Positions 1-9,319 of a DNA stretch of 64,000 bases are shown here, piece after piece. Source of the DNA: Azonexus sp. (GTDB lineage: Bacteria; Pseudomonadota; Gammaproteobacteria; Burkholderiales; Rhodocyclaceae); contig NZ_JAVBXX010000011.1 in the NCBI RefSeq assembly GCF_030824335.1, positions 186,001 through 250,000 on the forward strand. The letters are read 5' to 3'. The position numbers and the translations under genes are program-made. Position 1 is the stretch's first letter; each line of letters opens with the position of its first letter. Under the pieces are notes generated by a model. The model was not told where the DNA came from and did no database searches. It was given only the letters and a program-made list of their open reading frames with translations.

Positions 1-1
1 C

Positions 2-172
2 TCAAAATCGTGCACTCACTGGGGTGAAACAAAAAAACACGTTCCAGTTGGCAATGTCGACGGCACCACGATCTATAGAGTTTGTCGAGTTGTAGTCCTT
101 TGCCACTCCGACTTTGAAGTGCCATTTTGAATAACCAGATAGATAAGCAGGATGAAATGGGATCGAAGCCAT
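2..172 (-). other. Short ORF or gene remnant at the window edge
   Basis: A 56-codon reading frame starts at an ATG at 172 and stops at 2-4. Its product is rich in aromatic residues and ends in phenylalanine, as many outer-membrane beta-barrels do. The frame is also open for six codons before the ATG, back to a TAG, so it could be the tail of a decayed longer gene. The base composition is poorer in G+C than in the genes to the right. I do not recognise a family, and chance cannot be excluded at this length. Confidence 0.25.
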
Positions 173-225
173 GATGTTCAAATTATTGCGCTACACATAG
201 CAGGCGCCTTCGCTGGTAACTCAAT

Positions 226-1239
226 ATGCCCGAACTAATCCTCTACACCACCGAAGACGGCCAGACCAGCATCAAGCTGCGCGCCGAGGACGGCACGGTC
301 TGGCTGTCGCAGCAGGAGATGGCCGAGTTGTTCGCGACCAGCATCCCGAACATCAACCAGCATGTGCGCAAGATTCTGGCTGAGGGCGAGCAGACCGAGG
401 CAACTATTAAGTCTTGCTTAATAGTTCAAGACGAAGGCAGCAGAAGCGTTCGCCGTAAAACCATGGTGTACAGCCTGCCACTGATCCTGGCCGTCGGCTA
501 TCGGGTACGCTCGGCACGCGGCACGCAGTTCCGACAGTGGGCGACACGACATCTGGACGAATTCCTGGTCAAGGGCTTCGTCATGGACGACGCGCGACTG
601 AAGGACCCGGCCGGCTGGGATTATTTCGACGAACTGCTGGCCCGCATCCGCGACATCCGGAGTTCGGAGAAGCGCTTTTACCAGAAGGTGCGCGACATTT
701 ATGCGACGGCGGTCGATTACGACGGCAAGAGCGAGGAGGCACAATTGTTCTTCAAGAAAGTGCAGAACAAGATGCTGTGGGCAATCACCGGCCAGACGGC
801 GGCCGAGTTGATTGCCGCTCGCGCCGATGTCGGGGCGCCGAACATGGGATTGACCACTTGGGCCGGCACACAGGTTCGCCAGAAGGACGTGACGATTGCC
901 AAGAATTACATGAACGCCGAGGAGATCGACGAGTTGAACCGCGTCGTCACCATGTATCTGGAATTCGCCGAAGATCAGGCGCGCCGCCGCAAGACGATGA
1001 CCATGGCCGATTGGGCTGACCGGCTCGACGCCTTCCTGAATTTCAATGAACGTGAAGTGCTGACGCATGCCGGCAAACTGCGCGCTGAAGTCGCGGAAAA
1101 GCTGGCACTGGAGCGCTACACGGCTTTTGATAGCGCGCGCCGACAACACGCCGCAGAGCTCGCTGATGCAGAAGATATGGCAGCACTTGAAGTGCTGCAA
1201 AAAACAACACCAATTGATCCGGGGTCGGATCAGGCGTAA
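226..1239 (+). CDS. RhuM-family virulence-associated protein
   Basis: The 337-residue protein matches my knowledge of the RhuM family, named for a Salmonella pathogenicity-island gene. An N-terminal region of about 110 residues contains the typical VWLSQQEMAELF helix-turn-helix-like start and a segment ending GTQFRQWAT. An alpha-helical C-terminal half follows. The biochemical role of RhuM proteins is not established; they are commonly found in mobile or restriction-associated islands. The start ATG has no clear ribosome binding site. The gene stands alone beside an AT-richer left edge and a decayed MerR fragment on its right, which fits acquired DNA. The family call is firm and the function is unknown. 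Confidence 0.8.
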   Translation: MPELILYTTEDGQTSIKLRAEDGTVWLSQQEMAELFATSIPNINQHVRKILAEGEQTEATIKSCLIVQDEGSRSVRRKTMVYSLPLILAVGYRVRSARGTQFRQWATRHLDEFLVKGFVMDDARLKDPAGWDYFDELLARIRDIRSSEKRFYQKVRDIYATAVDYDGKSEEAQLFFKKVQNKMLWAITGQTAAELIAARADVGAPNMGLTTWAGTQVRQKDVTIAKNYMNAEEIDELNRVVTMYLEFAEDQARRRKTMTMADWADRLDAFLNFNEREVLTHAGKLRAEVAEKLALERYTAFDSARRQHAAELADAEDMAALEVLQKTTPIDPGSDQA

Positions 1240-1260
1240 CAACCATCAGGCGCTACAGCC

Positions 1261-1338
1261 CCAAAGCGGACCAGACTTAGCGTCCATACGTTGCGCCACT
1301 ACGAACGTATCGAACTGGTCGCGCCGGTTGCCCGCATA
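1261..1338 (+). pseudogene. MerR-type regulator remnant
   Basis: Translated in the frame of position 1261, this stretch reads RLSVHTLRHYERIELVAPVAR. That is close to the conserved DNA-recognition helix of MerR-family regulators, typically LSVHTLRYYERIGLL. The similarity stops after about 26 codons, there is no plausible start in front, and creD begins about 85 bases later. I read it as the scar of a lost regulator. The match rests on recognition of the motif alone. Confidence 0.5.
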
Positions 1339-1422
1339 CTTCACCCCCACTTCACAAGCCCTCATAACCACCTCACCAGCCCCCTCCAGACTCGCTCCCG
1401 TCATTCAACCAGGGAGCCAATC

Positions 1423-2739
1423 ATGGACAGGAAACTGCTTTACAAGATCGTCGCCATCGTCACGATGTCGATCCTTCTGCTGATACCGCTGGCGCTGATC
1501 GAGGGGCAGATTCGCGAGCGTAGCCAGCGGCAGCATGAGGTGCAGCAGAACATCGCCGAGAGTTCGGCCGGGGCGCAGACGCTGATCGGGCCGATTGTCG
1601 TGCTGCGCTACCGCGAGCGCCTGCGCGAAACGCGCGTGGCGCCGGAGACCGGCAAGGTCACCGAGAGCACGCGGGTGGTCGAGCATCGGCGGCTGGTGGC
1701 GCCGGAGTCGCTGAGCATCGAGGGCAACGTCAAGGTCGAGACGCGCCAGCGCGGTATCTACCAGGCGCGGCTGTTCCATCTCGACAGCCAGGTCGCCGGC
1801 CGCTTCCGCTTCAACGCGCCGCCGCCGAGCGGCGATGCCGAATTGCTCGACCTGCAGGCGACGCTGATCATCGGCCTGTCCGATCCGCGCGGCGTGGCCA
1901 GCGATCCGGAGGTGACGATCAACGGCCAGCGCCACCGTTTCGCCAGCGGCAAGGTTGATCCGGAAATCATGCCTTTGCAGCCGTTGACCGTAACACTCGG
2001 GCGCATCGAAGCCGGCAAGCTCCATGATTTCGCCGTCAGCTTTCCGCTGCACCTGACCGGCACCACGCGCCTGGCCATCGCGCCGGTCGGCGAGAGCAAC
2101 CGCATCGCGCTGAAGTCGGCGTGGCCGCATCCGAATTTCGGCGGCCGCTTCCTGCCGCGCGAGCGCAGCGTCGGCGCCGAGGGTTTCAATGCCCGCTGGG
2201 AGGTCTCCCACCTCGCCCGCAATTTCGACAACGCGCTCAATCCGAACAGTGGCGAGGCACTGGCGATCGACTTCATCAACCCGGTCAATGTCTATCTGCA
2301 GTCGGAGCGGGCGGTGAAGTACGGCGTGCTGTTCATCGTGCTCACCTTTGCCGGCTTCTTCCTGACCGAGATCCTGCGCCGGGCGCCGATCCATCCGCTG
2401 CAATACCTGCTGGTCGGGCTGGCGCTGGCGATCTTCTTCCTGCTGCTGATCGCCTTTTCCGAGCACATGCCTTTCGCCACCGCCTACGGCCTGTCGGCGG
2501 CGGCCTGCATCGTGCTGATCGGCTGGTACCTGGCCGGTGCGCTCGGCGGCTGGCGCCAGGGCGCGGCCTTCGGCGCCGGGCTGAGCGGGCTTTACGGCGT
2601 GCTCTTCGGCGTGCTGCGCTCGGAAGACAACGCGCTGCTGATGGGTAGCCTGCTGCTGTTCGCGGCGCTGGGCGCGACCATGCTGGCGACCCGCCGACTC
2701 GACTGGTACGGCCTCGGCCGCAAGACGGAGGACGCCTGA
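1423..2739 (+). CDS. creD: CreD-like inner membrane protein
   Basis: The 438-residue product has one N-terminal membrane helix (about residues 10-28). A long periplasmic domain follows, then a cluster of about five or six membrane helices from residue 300 to the end, the architecture of CreD, the cell-envelope integrity protein of the Cre regulon. The ATG at 1423 is preferred because AGGGAG lies six bases before it; a longer frame from 1291 has no such site and runs through the MerR remnant. The stop overlaps the next start by one base, so the two genes are probably co-transcribed. No creBC genes are present here. Confidence 0.8.
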   Translation: MDRKLLYKIVAIVTMSILLLIPLALIEGQIRERSQRQHEVQQNIAESSAGAQTLIGPIVVLRYRERLRETRVAPETGKVTESTRVVEHRRLVAPESLSIEGNVKVETRQRGIYQARLFHLDSQVAGRFRFNAPPPSGDAELLDLQATLIIGLSDPRGVASDPEVTINGQRHRFASGKVDPEIMPLQPLTVTLGRIEAGKLHDFAVSFPLHLTGTTRLAIAPVGESNRIALKSAWPHPNFGGRFLPRERSVGAEGFNARWEVSHLARNFDNALNPNSGEALAIDFINPVNVYLQSERAVKYGVLFIVLTFAGFFLTEILRRAPIHPLQYLLVGLALAIFFLLLIAFSEHMPFATAYGLSAAACIVLIGWYLAGALGGWRQGAAFGAGLSGLYGVLFGVLRSEDNALLMGSLLLFAALGATMLATRRLDWYGLGRKTEDA

Positions 2740-4013
2740 TGCCGGCCGGCACCGCATTCCGCCGCGGCGCGGCGACGCTGGCGGCGAATGTCTGGCCGCT
2801 GGCGCTGCTGCCCTCGGCCTGGCATTACCAGCACCCGCTGCTGTTCAGCCTGCGCCACGGCGAAAGCGCGCTGCTGTGGGGCCTGCCGCTGCTCGGGCTG
2901 CTCTGCTGGCGGCGGCTACCGGGCCTCGGCCGGGTGCTGCTGCTCGGCGTCGGGCTGCTGCTCGGCTGGCAGGCGGTCGACTACCGCTTGCAGCGTGAAG
3001 CGGTGCTCGCCGCCGGGCCGGCGATGCAGGCCGTCGGCCGGCATTTCGTCGTCGGCTACACCGATGTCGACGAGGTCCGCGAACTGGCGGCCAAGGGGCT
3101 GATCGGCGGCATCTACGTCGGCCGGCGCAACGTGCGCGGGCGCAGCCTGGCGGACGTGCGCGCCGAGATCGCCGGCCTGCAGGCGGTGCGCGCCCGGGCC
3201 GGTTTGCCGCCGCTGATCGTCGCCGCCGACCAGGAAGGCGGCCGGGTCAATCACCTGTCGCCGCTGCTCGAACGCCTGCCGCCGCTGGCCGGCGTGACCG
3301 ACCAACCCGATCCCGGCATCGCCGCGCAGGCCTACGGCGAACGTCAGGGCGGCACGCTGGCCGGGCTGGGTGTGACACTCAACTTCGGCCCGGTGGTCGA
3401 CCTGCGCCTGGCTGACCGGCCGGCTGGCGAGATGTTCAGCGACATCCCGGCGCGCGCCATCGGCAGCGATCCGGAAGGCGTCGCTGAAGTCGCTGCCGGC
3501 TACCTCGACGGCCTCGCCGCCAGCGGCGTGCGCGGCACGCTGAAGCATTTTCCCGGTTTGGGGCGGGTCGACCGTGACACGCACCTGCACCCGGCCCGGT
3601 TGAGCGAAACGCCGGCAGAACTGGCGGCCGACTGGCTGCCCTTCCGCGCGCTGGCCGGCCACGCCGGCAGCGCGTTGATGCTCGGCCACGTCACGCTGGA
3701 GGCGCTCGACCCGCAGCGCGCTGCCTCGCACTCGCCGGCCGTCGTCCGGCTGCTGCGCGGCGACTGGGGCTACGACGGCGTGCTGGTCACCGACGACCTG
3801 AACATGGGCGCGGTGTACAACCTCGGCATCGGCAGGGTGGCGACGGAGGCACTCGCCGCCGGCGTCGACCTGGTGCTGGTCAGCTACGATCCGCGCCAGG
3901 TCTACCGGGCGATCTTCGCGGCCGCGCAGGTGCTGGAACGAGGCGAAATTGCGCCGGAAACGCTGTCGGCGAGCGCGCGCCGCTTGACAGGACTATCGTC
4001 GTCACCAATTTGA
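2739..4013 (+). CDS. Glycoside hydrolase family 3 protein with membrane anchor
   Basis: The 424-residue protein carries a GH3 domain of the NagZ (beta-N-acetylglucosaminidase) type. Visible landmarks are AADQEGGRV, the KHFPGLG motif followed by D and H (here GRVDRDTHLHP), and VTDDLNMGAV, where the nucleophile aspartate lies. Unlike cytosolic NagZ of about 340 residues, it begins with some 85 residues containing two or three hydrophobic segments, so the catalytic domain is probably tethered to the membrane. Translation is likely coupled to creD through a one-base overlap. A role in peptidoglycan turnover is inferred, and the substrate is not proven. Confidence 0.8.
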   Translation: MPAGTAFRRGAATLAANVWPLALLPSAWHYQHPLLFSLRHGESALLWGLPLLGLLCWRRLPGLGRVLLLGVGLLLGWQAVDYRLQREAVLAAGPAMQAVGRHFVVGYTDVDEVRELAAKGLIGGIYVGRRNVRGRSLADVRAEIAGLQAVRARAGLPPLIVAADQEGGRVNHLSPLLERLPPLAGVTDQPDPGIAAQAYGERQGGTLAGLGVTLNFGPVVDLRLADRPAGEMFSDIPARAIGSDPEGVAEVAAGYLDGLAASGVRGTLKHFPGLGRVDRDTHLHPARLSETPAELAADWLPFRALAGHAGSALMLGHVTLEALDPQRAASHSPAVVRLLRGDWGYDGVLVTDDLNMGAVYNLGIGRVATEALAAGVDLVLVSYDPRQVYRAIFAAAQVLERGEIAPETLSASARRLTGLSSSPI

Positions 4014-4045
4014 CATCGTCACGTCGCTGAAGCACCGCTCGCCTC

Positions 4046-4054
4046 TGCTAAAAT
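4046..4054 (+). promoter_or_regulatory. Extended -10 promoter candidate for tyrS
   Basis: TGCTAAAAT fits an extended -10 element (TG, one base, then a TAAAAT hexamer) 66 bases before the tyrS ATG. No good -35 hexamer lies at the usual distance, which extended -10 promoters tolerate. Confidence 0.4.
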
Positions 4055-4120
4055 CGCGGGTCCGAATTTTTCGGTGCCCGCGACTTTCAGCGAGCGCCTG
4101 TTCCAGTGGAGAGTTTTGCC

Positions 4121-5395
<1,275 letters not shown>

Positions 5396-5407
5396 GCCTC
5401 GATTCCC

Positions 5408-5434
5408 GGAGCGCCAAGGCGCTCCTTTTGTTTT
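5408..5434 (+). terminator. Intrinsic terminator after tyrS
   Basis: GGAGCGC and GCGCTCC form a stem around a CAAG loop, followed by TTTTGTTTT. Confidence 0.85.
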
Positions 5435-5448
5435 GCTCACCTACTTGA

Positions 5449-6213
5449 ATGCCCATGATGGAATTTCTCCTCAACCCCGAAATATGGATCGCCTTCTTCA
5501 CCCTGACCGCACTGGAGTTGGTGCTGGGTATCGACAACATCATCTTCATCTCGATCATCGTCGATAAACTACCGCCAGAAAAACGTGAATTCACGCGCAA
5601 AATCGGCCTGTTTCTCGCCATGTTCATGCGTATCGGCCTGCTCCTGGTGCTTTCCTGGATTGTCGGCTTGACTGCACCGGTGATCAGCCCATTCGGCATG
5701 GACATCTCCGGCCGCGATCTGATCCTGATTACCGGCGGCCTGTTCCTTATATGGAAGAGTACCGGTGAAGTGCACCAACTGCTTGAAGGCGAGGAAGGCG
5801 AAGAGTCACGCAAGGTCGCCTCGACCTTTGCCGGGGTCATTCTGCAAATCATCATCATCGACCTGGTCTTTTCGCTCGACTCGATCATCACCGCCGTCGG
5901 CATGGTCAGTGAAGTTGGCGTGATGATTGCCGCCGTCGTCGCTTCGGTCGGCCTGATGATGCTCTTCGCCAGCGCCATCGGCCGTTTCGTGTCCGACCAC
6001 CCGACAATCAAGATGCTGGCCCTGTCATTCCTCGTCGTGGTTGGCGTCGTGCTGATCGCCGACGGTTTTGGCCACCACGTCCCGAAGGGCTACATCTACT
6101 TCGCCATGGCCTTCTCGGTCGCCGTCGAGATGCTCAATATCAAGATGCGCAAGACGCCCGGCAAACCGGTCGAACTGCGCGAACCCTATGCCAGGGAAGA
6201 AAACGCCGGTTAA
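5449..6213 (+). CDS. TerC-family integral membrane transporter
   Basis: The 254-residue protein has about seven hydrophobic segments and the two acidic membrane signatures of the TerC superfamily: LGIDNIIFISII near residue 26 and IDLVFSLDSI near residue 140. TerC relatives without extra domains, such as the YoaE, YgdQ and MeeE/MeeF types, are linked to metal-ion (Mn) export; that role is inference here. Three in-frame ATGs lie within ten bases (5449, 5455, 5458) and none has a strong ribosome binding site, so the exact start is open. A bidirectional terminator separates it from the convergent lipoprotein gene. Confidence 0.85.
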   Translation: MPMMEFLLNPEIWIAFFTLTALELVLGIDNIIFISIIVDKLPPEKREFTRKIGLFLAMFMRIGLLLVLSWIVGLTAPVISPFGMDISGRDLILITGGLFLIWKSTGEVHQLLEGEEGEESRKVASTFAGVILQIIIIDLVFSLDSIITAVGMVSEVGVMIAAVVASVGLMMLFASAIGRFVSDHPTIKMLALSFLVVVGVVLIADGFGHHVPKGYIYFAMAFSVAVEMLNIKMRKTPGKPVELREPYAREENAG

Positions 6214-6235
6214 GCCGCGCTTTCCCACAAAAACA

Positions 6236-6262
6236 AAAAGCCGGCAAATGCCGGCTTTTTTT
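6236..6262. terminator. Bidirectional terminator
   Basis: AGCCGGCA and TGCCGGCT form a stem flanked by an A-run on the left and a T-run on the right. It can end transcripts of the TerC gene (+) and the FlgO-like gene (-). Confidence 0.85.
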
Positions 6263-6280
6263 CTGCACGAAGCGAGATGC

Positions 6281-6868
6281 TTATCGACCGCGGGTCAGCA
6301 TGCTGCGATTCTGACGATCCAGCGGCAAGGTATAGTCATGCGCCGCAATGATGATGCTGGTCGATGGATCAACCAGTTTCAGATTGACGTGAATGAACGA
6401 GGCGCTTTCGGCGTAGGTGCCGATCACGACCGCCTGCGCCTTATGCGAGGTGGCCACTTCACGGATTTCCCGAGTCAGCAGGAATTCGCCTTCATTGCGC
6501 TTCATGTAAACGCCGTTGCGTACCTTCAACTCGATGACGCTATGCCCGGTTTGCGTCATCCGGGAAGCGATCTGTTCGGAAATGGTACGACCGAGCGTCG
6601 ATGACTGTTCGAGCTGATCGATATTTGCCAGCGTGGCAACGAGGAAAGGAGCGCCACTGCCGCCGGCAATGTGATTGCCAGCCACGGCGCTGCTGCCTTG
6701 GTAGCCCTTCATCAAGGCGTCAAGTGCGGCGTAGTTGGTCAACTTGAACGAGTGCTGTGCCGCCTGCTCGTAAGTCGGTTCGGTCGACTGAGGTGAGCGC
6801 GTCAAAGTTTCACAACCGCTCAGCACGAAAGCCGAGGCAAGGCAAATGGGCAAAACACGAGTCATCAT
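6281..6868 (-). CDS. FlgO-like outer membrane lipoprotein
   Basis: The 195-residue product has a lipoprotein signal with lipobox VLSGC. Its FlgO-type domain includes LIATxxxID-like segments, the line QIASRMTQTGHSVIEL, and a C-terminal half about non-degraded surface expression. FlgO of Vibrio is an outer-membrane protein needed for flagellar stability, but no flagellar genes are nearby, so that role is not implied. The ATG at 6868 overlaps the stop of the upstream lipoprotein gene by four bases (ATGA), which indicates translational coupling and a shared job at the envelope. Confidence 0.7.
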   Translation of the reverse strand: MMTRVLPICLASAFVLSGCETLTRSPQSTEPTYEQAAQHSFKLTNYAALDALMKGYQGSSAVAGNHIAGGSGAPFLVATLANIDQLEQSSTLGRTISEQIASRMTQTGHSVIELKVRNGVYMKRNEGEFLLTREIREVATSHKAQAVVIGTYAESASFIHVNLKLVDPSTSIIIAAHDYTLPLDRQNRSMLTRGR

Positions 6869-7617
6869 TCGGCGCACAGTTTTCTCCCTCCGTTGCAATC
6901 ACCACGGACAGTCAGCGTATGGGCGGCTGAACGATTCACGTAGAGCGCAGAATCTTCATCTGCGACGTAATAAATATTGCTCTTGCGGCTGACGATACGG
7001 TCGGCATCCTGCACCGTGGTAGTCAACAGAATTTCGGAGCGCGGCACCGACCCTTGTGCGCGCTTGTCGCGACCCATACCTTCGTTCTTCAACCAGGAGA
7101 AACCTTCCAGCCCGGCCACCGTAAGCAGGAGCTTGGCGCCTGCATCAACACCTGGCGCAGCGGCAATCGAGGCATCCAGCACCCCGCCAACCGCCCAGAT
7201 ACCTGCAGCCAGCATCGTGGCATCGCCGTAATAGCGGGTATTTTCCAGGCGCTCAGGACGGAACTTGAAGATGGTATAGCGCACGTCGACCAGCATCGCG
7301 TTGGCAGGCTTGGTCGAAACAGGAATGCCTTGAGCCACCAGTTCGGTAATCAACAATTCGCGAAAACCGCCGACAAAAGCCTGCTCACCTTCCGGCATCG
7401 GAACATGGACAGCCCGGTTACCGTATTTATCTTTCAAATCCAGCGCCAGTTGCGCTGCCGCATGACTGGCGATGATTCTCCAGTGTTCGGCAGCCTGCAA
7501 TTTCTGCTGACTGGAATTATCGAATCGTGTCGGCATGGGTACGTCGGCGTATCGGGAAGCACACCCCGTGAACGCCGTCATAACCAAAAGAGCTGCAGTC
7601 GTTAGGACTAGTTTCAT
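6865..7617 (-). CDS. Predicted lipoprotein of unknown function
   Basis: A 250-residue lipoprotein precursor with a clear signal peptide and lipobox FTGC near residue 18. The middle has a hydrophobic glycine/alanine-rich stretch (about residues 120-155) and the C-terminus has a conserved-looking NIYYVADEDSALYVNRS segment. I do not recognise the family. The start at 7617 is preferred over an in-frame codon at 7629 because GAGGTGG lies just before it. It is the first gene of a two-gene unit with the FlgO-like lipoprotein. Confidence 0.75.
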   Translation of the reverse strand: MKLVLTTAALLVMTAFTGCASRYADVPMPTRFDNSSQQKLQAAEHWRIIASHAAAQLALDLKDKYGNRAVHVPMPEGEQAFVGGFRELLITELVAQGIPVSTKPANAMLVDVRYTIFKFRPERLENTRYYGDATMLAAGIWAVGGVLDASIAAAPGVDAGAKLLLTVAGLEGFSWLKNEGMGRDKRAQGSVPRSEILLTTTVQDADRIVSRKSNIYYVADEDSALYVNRSAAHTLTVRGDCNGGRKLCAE

Positions 7618-7840
7618 GGACCACCTCATTGGAAAGTGCGGAATTGCAATAATTACGCAGCATTGATTGTTATACCCGGCAAATACTAAGAATTACCCAA
7701 TTACTGGTCAAGCTAAAACTCCTGTTTGAGCCCCCCAGGCTGCCGACGGCTGCGGTTTTCGACCCACAAAAACTGCTTTTTTTCCACCCGCAGAGCTTGT
7801 TGGACAGTACGCCGGAGAACCCGGCAGTGCATTGGCAAGA

Positions 7841-7849
7841 TGCTAGAAT
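7841..7849 (+). promoter_or_regulatory. Extended -10 promoter candidate for hda
   Basis: TGCTAGAAT, 43 bases before the hda start, has the same extended -10 form as the element before tyrS. No convincing -35 is visible. Confidence 0.4.
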
Positions 7850-7891
7850 CCGGCCGGCGTCGAATAGCGGCGCCCTTATCAAACAACCACC

Positions 7892-8554
7892 GTGCGCCAA
7901 CTCACTCTCGATCTCCTGCCGACCAGCCCCCCCTCGCTGGACAATTTCGTGTCCGGCGGCAATGCGGAAACCCTTGCCGCGCTGACTGGCTGGCTGGCCG
8001 GAAGCTGTCCGGATACCTCCTTCTGTCTCTATGGCGAAGCCGGTTGCGGTCGTTCGCATTTGCTGCAGGCCAGCGGTTTTGCCTACGTCGATGCGGCAAA
8101 AAACCCGGCGCTGGCAGACGTTGCAGCCAGCGAACAGCTCGCCGTCGATAATGTCGAGCAGTTGGATGAAGCCGGCCAGATCGCCCTGTTCAACCATTTC
8201 AACCGCCTGAAAATGGCCGGCGGACAGTTGTTGACCGCAGCAGCGCAACCGCCGGTCCATCTCGCATTGCGCGAAGACCTGCGGACCCGCCTCGGCTCCG
8301 GCCTGATTTTCCGTCTGCATGTTTTATCCGATGCCGAGAAGGCGGCAGCGCTAGCCGCCCAAGCCAAGGAGCGCGCCCTGAAACTGCCCGCCGAAAGCAT
8401 CGATTACCTGATGCGACACGCGCCGCGCGACATGCGCACGCTGTCCAGCATCGTCGTCGCGCTCGACCGCTACACCCTGGAACACAAACGTGCCGTCACG
8501 CTGCCGCTATTGCGCGAACTGCTCACTGAAACCCTGCCTCTGGACCCGCAATGA
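7892..8554 (+). CDS. hda: DnaA-related regulatory protein Hda
   Basis: Hda, with the sliding clamp, stimulates ATP hydrolysis by DnaA after initiation and so prevents re-initiation. The 220-residue protein starts with MRQLTLDLLP, a clamp-binding motif of the expected type and place. A short AAA+ domain follows with YGEAGCGRSHLLQA as the Walker A region, and helices with RLGSGLIFRL resembling the DnaA sensor region. It lacks the DnaA DNA-binding domain. The start is GTG; choosing it keeps the clamp motif at the N-terminus. The stop overlaps the next start as ATGA. Confidence 0.9.
   Translation: MRQLTLDLLPTSPPSLDNFVSGGNAETLAALTGWLAGSCPDTSFCLYGEAGCGRSHLLQASGFAYVDAAKNPALADVAASEQLAVDNVEQLDEAGQIALFNHFNRLKMAGGQLLTAAAQPPVHLALREDLRTRLGSGLIFRLHVLSDAEKAAALAAQAKERALKLPAESIDYLMRHAPRDMRTLSSIVVALDRYTLEHKRAVTLPLLRELLTETLPLDPQ
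8230..8239 (-). repeat. YTGCGGTCRAC motif copy in hda
   Basis: Plus strand reads GTTGACCGCAG; encodes part of QLLTAAA. Confidence 0.7.
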
Positions 8555-9219
8555 ATCTTGCCCTGTTTGATCTCGACAACACCCTGCTCGCCGGCGACTC
8601 CGATTTTGAATGGGCGCAATTCCTGATCTCGCGCGGCGTCGTCGACCGGGAAATCCAGGAAGCCAAGAACATCGAGTTCTACGAGCATTACAAGGCCGGC
8701 ACCCTAGACATTCACGCCTTTCTCGCTTTCCAGTTGCAACCGCTGACCCGGCACCCGCGACACGAACTCGATGCCTGGCATCGCGAATACATGGCAAAGC
8801 ACATCCGGCCGATCATGAGTGCGCCGGCCCGCGAGCGGGTCAAACGCCATCTCGATACCGGCGACCTGTGCGCCGTCGTATCCGCCACCAACAGCTTCGT
8901 GACCGGCCCGATCGCCCGCGAATTCGGCGTCCCGCACCTGATCTGCACGATTCCTGCGGTCGACGTGAAAAATGGGGCATTTTCCGGGGCGCCGACCGGC
9001 ACGCCGTCGTTTCAGGGCGGCAAGATTGTGCGGGTCGAACAATGGCTGGAAAGCCTCGGCCTGTGGTGGGGCAGCTTCGCCAACACCTGGTTTTACAGCG
9101 ACTCGCACAATGACCTGCCATTGATGCAGCAGGTCAAAACCCCGATTGCTGTTGATCCGGACGAAAAACTACGTACTCATGCCAGCCAAATGGGCTGGGA
9201 AATCATCAGTTTGCGGTAA
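8551..9219 (+). CDS. HAD-superfamily (SerB-like, IB) phosphatase
   Basis: A 222-residue HAD hydrolase of subfamily IB. Motif I is FDLDNTLL with the nucleophile aspartate, motif II is VVSATNSF, and motif IV is YSDSHNDLPL. The cap is the small helical type between motifs I and II, as in phosphoserine-phosphatase relatives. The natural substrate cannot be told from sequence. Relatives beside hda and pcnB are common in Betaproteobacteria (from memory). Coupled to hda by a four-base overlap. Confidence 0.85.
   Translation: MNLALFDLDNTLLAGDSDFEWAQFLISRGVVDREIQEAKNIEFYEHYKAGTLDIHAFLAFQLQPLTRHPRHELDAWHREYMAKHIRPIMSAPARERVKRHLDTGDLCAVVSATNSFVTGPIAREFGVPHLICTIPAVDVKNGAFSGAPTGTPSFQGGKIVRVEQWLESLGLWWGSFANTWFYSDSHNDLPLMQQVKTPIAVDPDEKLRTHASQMGWEIISLR
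8955..8964 (+). repeat. YTGCGGTCRAC motif copy in the HAD gene
   Basis: CTGCGGTCGAC; encodes PAVDV. Confidence 0.7.
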
Positions 9220-9319
9220 AATCCGCGTTTTTCTGCAGACAACCGGGGCAAATCCGAATCCCATTCCCGGCGTATCTCGCGGAAACAGGGGCTTCCCCTA
9301 TTTTTTATCTCAGGAACCA

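Noticed and set aside
1405..2757. 450-codon open frame antisense to creD
   Set aside because: It mirrors the G+C-rich third positions of creD, has no ribosome binding site and encodes an implausible Arg/Gln-rich product.
4010..4015. TTGACA before tyrS as a -35 element
   Set aside because: It lies 33 bases before the -10 candidate, too far to work with it.
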